Source: Candidatus Woesearchaeota archaeon
Lineage (GTDB): Archaea; Nanobdellota; Nanobdellia; Woesearchaeales; UBA583
DNA length: 39,139 bases
Direction: 5' to 3'
Assembly: GCA_027858315.1 (NCBI GenBank)
Contig: JAQICV010000058.1
Coordinates: 1-39,139, forward strand
A model generated the notes under the pieces. The model did not search any database. It was not told the origin of the DNA and saw only the letters and a list, made by a program, of their open reading frames with translations. Positions 32,715-38,652 of the stretch are shown here, one piece after another; position 1 is the stretch's first letter; each line of letters starts with the position of its first letter. The position numbers and the translations under genes are program-made.

Positions 32715-33518
32715 ATGTATGAAGAACTAATAAAAAAAATAATTCTAAAGAACTTTAAAACTAAAACATTTGACTTAAAGGATTTATCTAAACTTGGAAA
32801 TTCTAAAGTTTTTCTTGTTAAAATAAAGTATAAAAAATATATCTTAAGAATTACTAAAGATATTTATTCAATTAAGAATAATTCATATTCATTAAAGCTA
32901 CTTGCTAAACTTGAGATAACTCCTAAATTAATTTCTAATGGAACAATGAATGAATTTCAATACAGCATTGAAACTTTTTTAGAAGGAAGAGAAATTAAAG
33001 AAATAGGATTCAAAGAAATTAAATCAATACTAAACACTATTCCTAAAATCCAGAGTCATGAGAGTATTAAGTGTGGATATTTGAACGATTTAAACTCCAA
33101 TTGGAGTGATTTTATTAGTAGTAAATTAATAAGGCCATACATTAAAGAATTTAATGCGAAATATGAATCTGAGAAAATTATTCCATATCTATTGAACAAT
33201 TTGCCTAAAAATAATACAAATTACGCTTTACTACATGGAGATTTAAATAAAAAAAATATTTTGATGAAAAGAAAGGATTGTTTGCTTTTTGATTTTGAAG
33301 AAGCTTTTTATGGAGAAAAGGAATATGATTTAGGATATTTTCTATTTAAGATTGGAATTAATAAAGAATACTTAGATATAATTAAAGAGAAGTACGATAT
33401 AAGAAAAGTATTGTATTATGCCCTTTGTGTAGGAGTTAGAAAAATAGCCTTATCTAAAGATTTTGAATTGAAAAATAGAATTGAAAAATTAAATGAAATT
33501 TACAAAAGATTATTCTGA
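32715..33518 (+). CDS. Aminoglycoside phosphotransferase/choline kinase-like small-molecule kinase
   Basis: The 267-residue protein has the APH/choline kinase fold: an ATP-binding N-lobe (KVFLVKIKYKKYILRITKD with the Lys), then YALLHGDLNKKNILM (catalytic loop HGDxxxxN) and CLLFDFEEAFYGEKEYDLGYFLF (the DFE replaces the DxD/DFG metal motif). It phosphorylates an unknown small molecule; choline/ethanolamine, sugar and antibiotic-type substrates are all possible. It converges with PRPP synthetase; the two frames overlap by 9 bases if the PRPP synthetase is read through its stop. Confidence 0.7.
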   Translation: MYEELIKKIILKNFKTKTFDLKDLSKLGNSKVFLVKIKYKKYILRITKDIYSIKNNSYSLKLLAKLEITPKLISNGTMNEFQYSIETFLEGREIKEIGFKEIKSILNTIPKIQSHESIKCGYLNDLNSNWSDFISSKLIRPYIKEFNAKYESEKIIPYLLNNLPKNNTNYALLHGDLNKKNILMKRKDCLLFDFEEAFYGEKEYDLGYFLFKIGINKEYLDIIKEKYDIRKVLYYALCVGVRKIALSKDFELKNRIEKLNEIYKRLF

Positions 33519-33680
33519 ATAGAAGTCTCTTAAACTCAAATTAGAATTTAGTGTCAATATTGCTCTAGAAAATAATGGAGCCATAGACACCTCTCTATAC
33601 CAAGAATTTGCTTCCATAAAAGAACTATCACGATAAATAGTATCAGTACCATAAACAACCACACCAAGATCAGATAATCT
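33510..33680 (-). other. In-frame C-terminal continuation of PRPP synthetase beyond a TAA
   Basis: Directly after the TAA at 33681-33683 the same frame stays open for 56 codons to a TAA at 33510-33512. It reads RLSDLGVVVYGTDTIY at first and later REVSMAPLFSRAI and NSNLSLRDF, which match the normal C-terminal end of PRPP synthetase (TDTI, VAPLFAEAI and SVS-type segments). The stop replaces one residue in the conserved PAx-RL stretch. Confidence 0.75.
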
Positions 33681-34538
33681 TTAGGTAGCAGGATTATTAA
33701 ATAGGGGATGAGTTGCCATAACATAGATATCCTTAGCTTTTTCGTCTCGTAATTTTTCCACAACTGCTTTAATTGTTCCCACGGTATCAATCATATCATC
33801 AATTATCAATATATCTTTGCCTTCAAAATCTCCTACAACATTTAATTCCTCAACATGATTTGCTTTTGCATATGATCTCTTCTTAAATGCTAAAGCAGTA
33901 TTTGCACACAATTGTTTTGCATAGTATTGTGCTCTAGGAGTACCTCCAGCATCAGGACCCATCACAACCATATCTTCTAACCTGTCTTTAGAAAATAAAC
34001 TTCGAATCTCAGGCAAAAATACTTTTGAAGCTCTCAAATTATCAATTTTAGTAACTGTTGGGTCGAAAAATCCTGAAATTTGATCTGCATGTAAATCAGC
34101 AGTTAAAACATTTGTAGCTCCTGCTGTAGATATAAAATCAGCAACCATCTTTGCAGTAATTGGCTGTCTACCACTAGGTTTTTCCTGTCTTGCATAAGGA
34201 AATTCAGGAATTATTAAATTTACATATGCTGCTCCTGCATGTCTCAAAGCATTAACTGTAGCTAAACTTTCAAATAGATTATCTTGGATACTACGCTTAC
34301 TTGTAGGATCAAAACAGTTTTGAACCAAATACACATCTGAACCCCTTACAGATTCCTGTGCTTCGGGTCTAATCTCACTATTTGCAAAATCTAAAGTTTC
34401 CAGAGGACTCAATCTAAATCCTGGATTAATTAAAGGATTTGCTGAAATATGTGAAACAAGCCTATTAGCAAAGCCTTCACCAGATCTATTTGCAAAAAGC
34501 TTCAAATCTCCTCTTGCACCTAAATTATTTTTTACCAT
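33681..34538 (-). CDS. prs: Ribose-phosphate pyrophosphokinase (PRPP synthetase), ended by an in-frame TAA
   Basis: The enzyme makes 5-phosphoribosyl-1-pyrophosphate from ribose-5-phosphate and ATP. The 285 residues before the stop include GSDVYLVQNCF, NLIIPEFPYARQEKPSGRQPITAK (flexible and ATP loops), VLTADLHADQISGFFD (metal), VVMGPDAGGTPRA, and the PRPP loop ILIIDDMIDTVGTI. Most of the catalytic core is present, but the chain ends at HPLFNNPAT where orthologs continue for another 50 or so residues. Those residues are encoded, in frame, after the TAA (33510-33680), so the gene would give 342 positions with one stop at codon 286. A TATA box at 34561-34568 precedes ATG 34538. Confidence 0.88.
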   Translation of the reverse strand: MVKNNLGARGDLKLFANRSGEGFANRLVSHISANPLINPGFRLSPLETLDFANSEIRPEAQESVRGSDVYLVQNCFDPTSKRSIQDNLFESLATVNALRHAGAAYVNLIIPEFPYARQEKPSGRQPITAKMVADFISTAGATNVLTADLHADQISGFFDPTVTKIDNLRASKVFLPEIRSLFSKDRLEDMVVMGPDAGGTPRAQYYAKQLCANTALAFKKRSYAKANHVEELNVVGDFEGKDILIIDDMIDTVGTIKAVVEKLRDEKAKDIYVMATHPLFNNPAT

Positions 34539-34560
34539 AAATATGAGAACAAATTAAACA

Positions 34561-34568
34561 TTTATAAA
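34561..34568 (-). promoter_or_regulatory. TATA box for prs
   Basis: TTTATAAA lies 23-30 bases upstream of ATG 34538. Confidence 0.5.
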
Positions 34569-34641
34569 TCTTACTTAGAAGTAGTTAAATAGTAAAATTA
34601 AGCACCTAAATTTTAAGTTAAAAGAAATAATATTTATTCTG

Positions 34642-34922
34642 CTTTAAGATTTTCTTAAAGTGGTTAAAATTGCTTTAGCAATTTTATTCTTCGCCAGCTT
34701 CTTGAGAAGCTCCAAAGTCAATATCTTAAACCTGCTCCACAGAGGCACCCATGTGATACAACTTAAAATTTTGATAGTAAAATTTTAGTTATATGATTTA
34801 AGTTAAAAGAAATAAGTATTTTTATTCTGCTTTAAGTAAAACTTAAAGTTGTTAAAAATAATTTTGTATTTTTATTCTTTAAATCTTAATTTAAAGTGGT
34901 TAAAATTGCTTTAGCAATTTTA
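34642..34922. other. Stem-loop family with covarying arms between prs and the PRC-barrel gene
   Basis: Three stems share one pattern but differ in compensating bases: CTTTAAGA/TCTTAAAG (34642-34660), CTTTAAGT/ACTTAAAG (34830-34848), CTTTAAAT/ATTTAAAG (34877-34896). Alternating with them are AAAATTGC/GCAATTTT (34666-34685 and 34902-34921; the latter overlaps the PRC-barrel stop) and AAAAATA/TATTTTT (34854-34873). This 380-base gap holds no gene. Confidence 0.6.
34655..34727 (-). repeat. 73-base duplicate of the PRC-barrel 3' end (copy A)
   Basis: These 73 bases are identical to 34891-34963, which cover the last 14 codons, the stop and the first 3' bases of the PRC-barrel gene. Beyond 34727 the copy diverges. 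It is a gene-end fragment left by duplication. Confidence 0.85.
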
Positions 34923-34963
34923 TTCTTCGCCAGCTTCTTGAGAAGCTCCAAAGTCAATATCTT
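34891..34963 (-). repeat. 73-base direct repeat (copy B, in the PRC-barrel gene)
   Basis: The parent copy of the exact repeat at 34655-34727. It spans the end of the PRC-barrel coding region. Confidence 0.85.
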
Positions 34964-35189
34964 GAACAATAATAATGTCTCCAAATGCTTTGAAGAATTT
35001 TTGAGGAATTATTACACCTTTTGCATCTTTTACTTTGCTTGATAGTAAAGAACCTGGAACTGCTTTTATTTTCCAGCTTTTAATTCTGTTTTCTTCGATT
35101 AGTGCTTCTTCGATTTCTCCGAAAAAGTAACCAGTGTCTGTGAAAACTTTCATCTCGTACACATCTGAAATTCTTTTGAATCTTGCCAT
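34920..35189 (-). CDS. PRC-barrel domain protein
   Basis: The 89-residue protein is a single PRC-barrel: MARFKRISDVYEMKVFTDTGYFFGEIEEALIEENRIKSWKIKAVP shows the paired strands with a central Gly, and GVIIPQKFFKAFGDIIIVQ the last strands, followed by an acidic tail QEAGEE. Archaeal PRC-barrel proteins of this size include the CdpB cell-division proteins that bind SepF, and RNA- or stress-related proteins; the exact role is not settled here. It is the last gene of a cluster with a membrane protein and a second PRC-barrel. Confidence 0.75.
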   Translation of the reverse strand: MARFKRISDVYEMKVFTDTGYFFGEIEEALIEENRIKSWKIKAVPGSLLSSKVKDAKGVIIPQKFFKAFGDIIIVQDIDFGASQEAGEE

Positions 35190-35280
35190 ATTAAATCACC
35201 TTATTAATTATTTATAAACTTTTTGAATTTATTAAAAAGCTCTTAAAAATGCTTTTATGCATTTTTATTGAACTTTTTGA

Positions 35281-35871
35281 CTAAGCCTTATCCTTCTCAA
35301 CAGGATGACTTGAGCCTGAGTCTTTACTTATCCAGTATAATACTGCTCCAATTGCAATTACTATTACAAATGTCCAAAAACTGTCTGAGTCGAAATCACC
35401 TAAATCATCAAAAAAGTCAGTTATTGAATCTTCCATACCTGTAGCATATACAAGAGCAAATATTGATACAATCAATACTACTGCTGCAATTGCCCAAACT
35501 AGACCAGTTCTCAATTGAGTTTTGTCTTTATCTTTATATAAAAAATGATTCATATAATCTTCACCAAATATGAATCCTAGTGCGATTAATACTACTAGAA
35601 TAAATACTAAGAATACAGATATATTTACAATTAGATTTTCAAGATAAATAACAGTTTGAAGTGATGCTACAACAAAAAGTCCAAATACAAGTGAAATCAC
35701 TGAATTTACACTTTTAACATGAGATTTCTCATTATCTCCTTCTTTTACACTAAAGATTTTAGATTTTTCAAGGATTGCAAAAACTATTACATAAACTAAA
35801 AGAAAAGGCAAAATTACATCGTAAAAATGCATATCTTTCAAGTTATCAATAATAGCTCTAAAATCAACCAT
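35281..35871 (-). CDS. Four- to five-helix membrane protein between two PRC-barrel genes
   Basis: The 196 residues hold hydrophobic helices at about 19-35, 56-76, 82-101, 123-146 and 164-181, an Asp-rich loop (DSITDFFDDLGDFDSDSF), and a charged tail. The opening MHFYDVILPFLLVYVIVFAILEKSKIF is a pattern I associate with DPANN membrane proteins of unknown function. It starts 7 bases after the upstream PRC-barrel gene stops, so they are cotranscribed. Possibly a membrane partner of the PRC-barrel proteins. Confidence 0.65.
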   Translation of the reverse strand: MVDFRAIIDNLKDMHFYDVILPFLLVYVIVFAILEKSKIFSVKEGDNEKSHVKSVNSVISLVFGLFVVASLQTVIYLENLIVNISVFLVFILVVLIALGFIFGEDYMNHFLYKDKDKTQLRTGLVWAIAAVVLIVSIFALVYATGMEDSITDFFDDLGDFDSDSFWTFVIVIAIGAVLYWISKDSGSSHPVEKDKA

Positions 35872-35878
35872 CTGTAAT

Positions 35879-36145
35879 TTATAATATATCCTCTTCAGAG
35901 ATTACAACAAAGTCGCCGATTGCAATTACGGAATGGAAGGGTACTAAGAAATCACCATTAGTATCTTTCTCAAGACTTACATCTTTTACATACTTAGTAG
36001 GATTTACCAATGTGAAATCGATAATCTCACCTGTTTTAGTATCAAATACTAAATCTCCTACCTCTCCAAATTTTTTCCCGCTCTTACTTACAACAACTCT
36101 GTCAAGTAGTTTTTTTGCTAAAATTTTCTCTTTTGCTTCAGCCAT
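35879..36145 (-). CDS. PRC-barrel domain protein
   Basis: The 88-residue protein has the classic PRC-barrel pattern: LLDRVVVSKSGKKFGEVGDLVFDTKTGEIIDFTLVNPT followed by LVPFHSVIAIGDFVVISEED. It is distinct in sequence from the PRC-barrel at 34920-35189. Order of transcription: this gene, the membrane protein, the second PRC-barrel gene. A scaffold or division-related role as in CdpB is possible. Confidence 0.82.
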   Translation of the reverse strand: MAEAKEKILAKKLLDRVVVSKSGKKFGEVGDLVFDTKTGEIIDFTLVNPTKYVKDVSLEKDTNGDFLVPFHSVIAIGDFVVISEEDIL

Positions 36146-36292
36146 TTTTAAATTAGTTGATAGTAAATTTAGTTTTATATCATTTAAATACTTTGTGGTA
36201 AATGAGGTTTTTAGGGTTAGAATTAAGATAGTTAGTATTAGATTATTTTATCTTATTTAGATAGTTTCTTTTTAATATCAATTTGATACATT

Positions 36293-36475
36293 CTAAAGTC
36301 TAATACAATTACTTTTATCGTAATCTTCAGAATTCAAGGATTCATCATATAACTCTTCTAATTCTAACTGCTCTTTATCAGATACATTTACTACTTCATT
36401 TAGTTCATCTCTAACAGCTTCTCGAATTAATTTATATAAATCATCTCTACTAATGTTAATAATATCAGTTCCCAT
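36293..36475 (-). CDS. Orphan antitoxin-like protein
   Basis: The 60-residue protein (NISRDDLYKLIREAVRDELNEVV, then VSDKEQLELEELYDESLNSED) matches the layout of small archaeal antitoxins whose partner gene usually follows. Here the 147 bases after its stop (36146-36292) contain no toxin frame. A TATA-like CTTATAAATA lies 22-30 bases upstream. It may act on a toxin encoded elsewhere, or be a remnant. Confidence 0.55.
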   Translation of the reverse strand: MGTDIINISRDDLYKLIREAVRDELNEVVNVSDKEQLELEELYDESLNSEDYDKSNCIRL

Positions 36476-36510
36476 ACTATAATTATGATTTTATTATTTA
36501 TAAGCTTTTT

Positions 36511-36582
36511 TAGAATATTATCTTGTGTTAGTTATTTGTTTTAGAAAAGAGTTTTGGTATTCAAAAAAGTTAAGGCAAGAAT
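36511..36582 (+). repeat. Dispersed repeat copy R1
   Basis: Contains the 36-base core (36545-36580: AAAAGAGTTTTGG...TTAAGGCAAGA). Matches R2 over 55 bases (36528-36582) with about three differences and R3 over 64 bases (36517-36580) with about four. It has an imperfect outer dyad CTTG..TTA/TAA..CAAG and an inner TTTTG/CAAAA stem. It lies 3' of the MazF toxin gene. Confidence 0.8.
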
Positions 36583-36632
36583 ATAAAAAATTTACGAATC
36601 GAAGCCGAGAGTATCCTAAAAGAACGATTTTT

Positions 36633-36968
36633 TTATTTTGAAATAATTTGATTTATTCTTTTACAAACTTCTTTATATTTTTCATTATTTAAGCTACAAA
36701 CTTTAAATTCAATAGTCTTTTTCTCACCAGTAAATAACATATTACATCGAATATAACTATCCTTATGCAAAGAGCCTTCTATTGTTTCATTTTTTCCTAA
36801 ATTAATTGTAAATTCATCTTTCTGAATTCCTAAAGAAGTTAGTTGACAAAGTAAAATATCATTTCTCATCTCATTTGACAATATCAAACAAGGTCTTAAT
36901 TTTGTACCTTTTAAATTTGTAAAAGGAAAAGGATACATTACTATTTGACCTTTTGTAAATGTGCCCAA
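36633..36968 (-). CDS. mazF: MazF/PemK-type toxin
   Basis: The 111-residue toxin is an mRNA endoribonuclease of the MazF/PemK family: GQIVMYPFPFTNLKGTKLRPCLILS carries the beta-barrel and the conserved Arg-Pro, then DILLCQLTSLGIQ, and EGSLHKDSYIRCNMLFTGEKKT, the later Ser-x-Ile region. It begins with TTG 36968; GGAGGA lies 9 bases upstream within the antitoxin gene, supporting this start. The gene overlaps its antitoxin by 28 bases. Repeats R1 and R2 flank the pair. Confidence 0.85.
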   Translation of the reverse strand: MGTFTKGQIVMYPFPFTNLKGTKLRPCLILSNEMRNDILLCQLTSLGIQKDEFTINLGKNETIEGSLHKDSYIRCNMLFTGEKKTIEFKVCSLNNEKYKEVCKRINQIISK

Positions 36969-37183
36969 GCTTCATCTTCCTCCTTAGATAGCCAATTTTT
37001 TGCTAAAGAGTTTTCACTAGCCAAAGCAGTTTCCATCCCAGACAATTCATCTTCTTCAAATAATTTTTCTCGAAGAGTTTCTCTAATAAAATCTTGTATA
37101 CTATCATATCCATGCATATCTACATATCCTTTAGCAGAATTCAACATTTTATCTGAGAGTTTTATACTTATTTGCGTACCCAT
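36941..37183 (-). CDS. Ribbon-helix-helix antitoxin of the MazF pair
   Basis: The 80 residues start with QISIKLSDKMLNSAKGYVDMHGYDSIQDFIRETLREKL, an RHH DNA-binding domain like other CopG-type antitoxins, and end in a Glu-rich toxin-binding tail (SGMETALASENSLAKNWLSKEEDEAW). It should repress its own operon and neutralise MazF. Transcribed first, with TATA-like TTTAAATAC at 37208-37216. Confidence 0.78.
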   Translation of the reverse strand: MGTQISIKLSDKMLNSAKGYVDMHGYDSIQDFIRETLREKLFEEDELSGMETALASENSLAKNWLSKEEDEAWAHLQKVK

Positions 37184-37270
37184 AAATACTAATATGTATT
37201 CTTAAGTATTTAAATGTATTCATTCCAAGAAAAAAGTTTTATTAATATCCATTATAAGTCTTAGCATTTT

Positions 37271-37329
37271 ATGTTTAGAAATTTGTTTTAGAAAAGAGTT
37301 TTGGTATTCAAAAAAGATAAGGCAAGAAT
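37271..37329 (+). repeat. Dispersed repeat copy R2
   Basis: Core at 37292-37327 (one base different from R1). It lies 3 bases 3' of the RelE toxin stop and upstream of the MazF pair, so it separates the two toxin-antitoxin modules. Confidence 0.8.
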
Positions 37330-37331
37330 TT

Positions 37332-37580
37332 TCATTGAATGTATTTATGATAAAGATCTAAGAATATTAGTAAATTTTCTTTCTCTATATAGATATAAGA
37401 TAAACGATAAGGTGATATGTAAAGTTCTCTAGTTCCCTTTCTTGTATATTTCATAGGTTTTCCTAATTCAGGATTATCTTTTAATTTACTTACTTGCTTG
37501 ATAATTTTATCTTTCATTAATTGGTCTTTTATTTTTGAAAACTTTTTTTTGAAATGAGGATCATAATTTACATTTACCAC
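37332..37580 (-). CDS. relE: RelE/ParE-family toxin
   Basis: The 82-residue protein has the RelE/ParE fold: YDPHFKKKFSKIKDQLMKDKIIKQVSKLKDNPELGKP (two helices), MKYTRKGTRELYISPYRLSYIYI, and LLIFLDLYHKY in place of the usual ILxLxHR. RelE toxins cut mRNA in the ribosomal A site. It starts with GTG 37580, overlapping the antitoxin by 7 bases. Confidence 0.82.
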   Translation of the reverse strand: MVNVNYDPHFKKKFSKIKDQLMKDKIIKQVSKLKDNPELGKPMKYTRKGTRELYISPYRLSYIYIEKENLLIFLDLYHKYIQ

Positions 37581-37840
37581 TTTTTCATATCTTCAATAAA
37601 GTCGTCAAATTTAATAGCAGTATCTTTGCTTGCATCAATTCTTTTATATGCTTCTTCAGTCTCTTTGGCAAATTCCAGATCTTCCTCTAGGTTCTTACTA
37701 AAATCTGAGACTTTCTTGATTATAAATTGATTATCTGATTTAATTAAAACTAACTTATCTCCTTCTAATAAATCTCCTCTAAGTTCTGAGGGAATAACTA
37801 TTTGACCTTTAGAACTAACTTTAGTTATTGCAATATCCAT
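37574..37840 (-). CDS. AbrB/SpoVT-type antitoxin of the RelE pair
   Basis: The protein (88 residues from ATG 37840) begins MDIAITKVSSKGQIVIPSELRGDLLEGDKLVLI, the AbrB/MazE swapped-hairpin DNA-binding domain, and ends with an acidic toxin-binding part. The ATG at 37852 is rejected because the TATA box (37862-37869) would then be too close. AbrB antitoxins with RelE-type toxins are common in archaea. Confidence 0.82.
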   Translation of the reverse strand: MDIAITKVSSKGQIVIPSELRGDLLEGDKLVLIKSDNQFIIKKVSDFSKNLEEDLEFAKETEEAYKRIDASKDTAIKFDDFIEDMKKW

Positions 37841-37861
37841 AGTAAGATACATCTTACTTAA

Positions 37862-37869
37862 TTTATAAA
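37862..37869 (-). promoter_or_regulatory. TATA box for the AbrB-RelE operon
   Basis: TTTATAAA lies 22-29 bases upstream of ATG 37840 and fixes that start. Confidence 0.5.
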
Positions 37870-37881
37870 AGTATCTTTTTA

Positions 37882-37952
37882 CATAGAATTATCTTGTGTT
37901 AGTTATTATTTTTATAAAAGAGTTTTGGTATTCAAAAAAGTTAAGGCAAGAC
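37882..37952 (+). repeat. Dispersed repeat copy R3 (head of array unit 1)
   Basis: Matches R1 over 64 bases (37888-37951), core 37916-37951. It stands upstream of the AbrB-RelE operon and is also the first part of tandem unit 1 (37882-38140). Confidence 0.8.
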
Positions 37953-38140
37953 TTTCTGAATATTCTATTCAGAATGCATCAAAATTGTATTTTGATAAGT
38001 TGATAATTCATAATCTTTCTCACCTTGTTCAAAAACACCATATCAACAATATCTATGATATTATTGGAATAGATTTTAGAATTGACATTCTAAGACCATA
38101 ACTCGATAAAGTTTAGCTGTAAATAAAATTATTTATTTTG

Positions 38141-38226
38141 CATAGAATAATCTTTTTTATTAGTTATTTGTTTTTAGAAATAAAAAAAATTTGTTGGTCA
38201 TAGTATTTTAAAAAATAAGGTAAGAC
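38141..38226 (+). repeat. Diverged repeat copy R4 (head of unit 2)
   Basis: Starts CATAGAATAATC like R3's CATAGAATTATC, then TTAGTTATTTG..TTTTAGAAA, and ends ATAAGGTAAGACTT. The central GGTATTC core is replaced by an A-rich stretch. It is almost identical to R5. Confidence 0.65.
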
Positions 38227-38416
38227 TTTATGAATATTCGTATTCAGAATGCATCAAAATTACATTTTGATAAGACGAAAATTCATATTCTTTCTTACCT
38301 TGTTCAAAAACACCATATCAATAATATTTATGATATTATTGGAATATATCTTAGAATTAACATTCTAAGACTATAACTCGATAAAGTTTAGCTGTAAATA
38401 AAATTATTTATTTTCG

Positions 38417-38502
38417 CATAGAATAATCTTTTTTATTAGTTATTTGTTTTTAGAAATAAAAAAAATTTGTTGCTCATAGTATTTTAAAAAATAAAGCAAG
38501 AG
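38417..38502 (+). repeat. Diverged repeat copy R5 (head of unit 3)
   Basis: Nearly identical to R4 for about 80 bases, then ATAAAGCAAGAGA. It ends the array of five R-type elements. Confidence 0.65.
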
Positions 38503-38573
38503 AAATAATTCACATCATTCTCTTACCTTGTTCAAAAACACCAACTCGATAAAGTTTAGCTGTAAATAAAAAA

Positions 38574-38652
38574 AGAAATTCTTTTCAGAATTTCTAGTCA
38601 TTGTTTCAAAATTGAAACAACAAATTGATGTTTAAAAAAGGATAAATCCTTT
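38574..38652. other. Three stem-loops at the S-layer gene stop
   Basis: AGAAATTC/GAATTTCT (38574-38595), TTGTTTCAA-AA-TTGAAACAA (38601-38620) and AAAGGAT-AA-ATCCTTT (38637-38652). The last overlaps the stop codon of the minus-strand S-layer gene (38651-38653), so the stems begin at that gene's 3' end. Confidence 0.55.

Larger units (their letters stand above)
37882..38568 (+). repeat. Tandem array of structured non-coding units (U1-U3)
   Basis: Unit 1 is 37882-38140, unit 2 38141-38416, and unit 3 38417-38568 with an internal deletion. Each starts with an R-like element and ends with TTGTTCAAAAACACCA and, later, ACTCGATAAAGTTTAGCTGT. Units 1 and 2 share stems at the same places, e.g. ATCAAAAT/ATTTTGAT, TTAGAAT/ATTCTAA, CAATAATAT-like arms, and AAGGTAAGA/TCTTACCTT, with loop differences. 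No ORF of note is present in 37953-38568, so it is a structured non-coding region. Confidence 0.75.

Noticed and set aside
33554-33790. A 78-codon open frame in another phase over the end of prs, suggesting a frameshift
   Set aside because: The homology to the PRPP synthetase C-terminus continues in the original frame after the TAA, so no frameshift is needed. The other frame is a hydrophobic shadow.
34728-34800. A possible second broken PRC-barrel gene beyond the 73-base duplicate
   Set aside because: After 34727 the sequence no longer translates to anything like the PRC-barrel protein. Only the gene end is duplicated.
36511-38502. R elements as CRISPR repeats
   Set aside because: Spacing between copies is 255-750 bases, copies vary, two intervals hold genes, and there are no cas genes.
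36511-38502. R elements as true integron attC sites
   Set aside because: They lack RYYYAAC and GTTRRRY core sites and no integrase gene is in the window. The cassette idea is kept only as an analogy.
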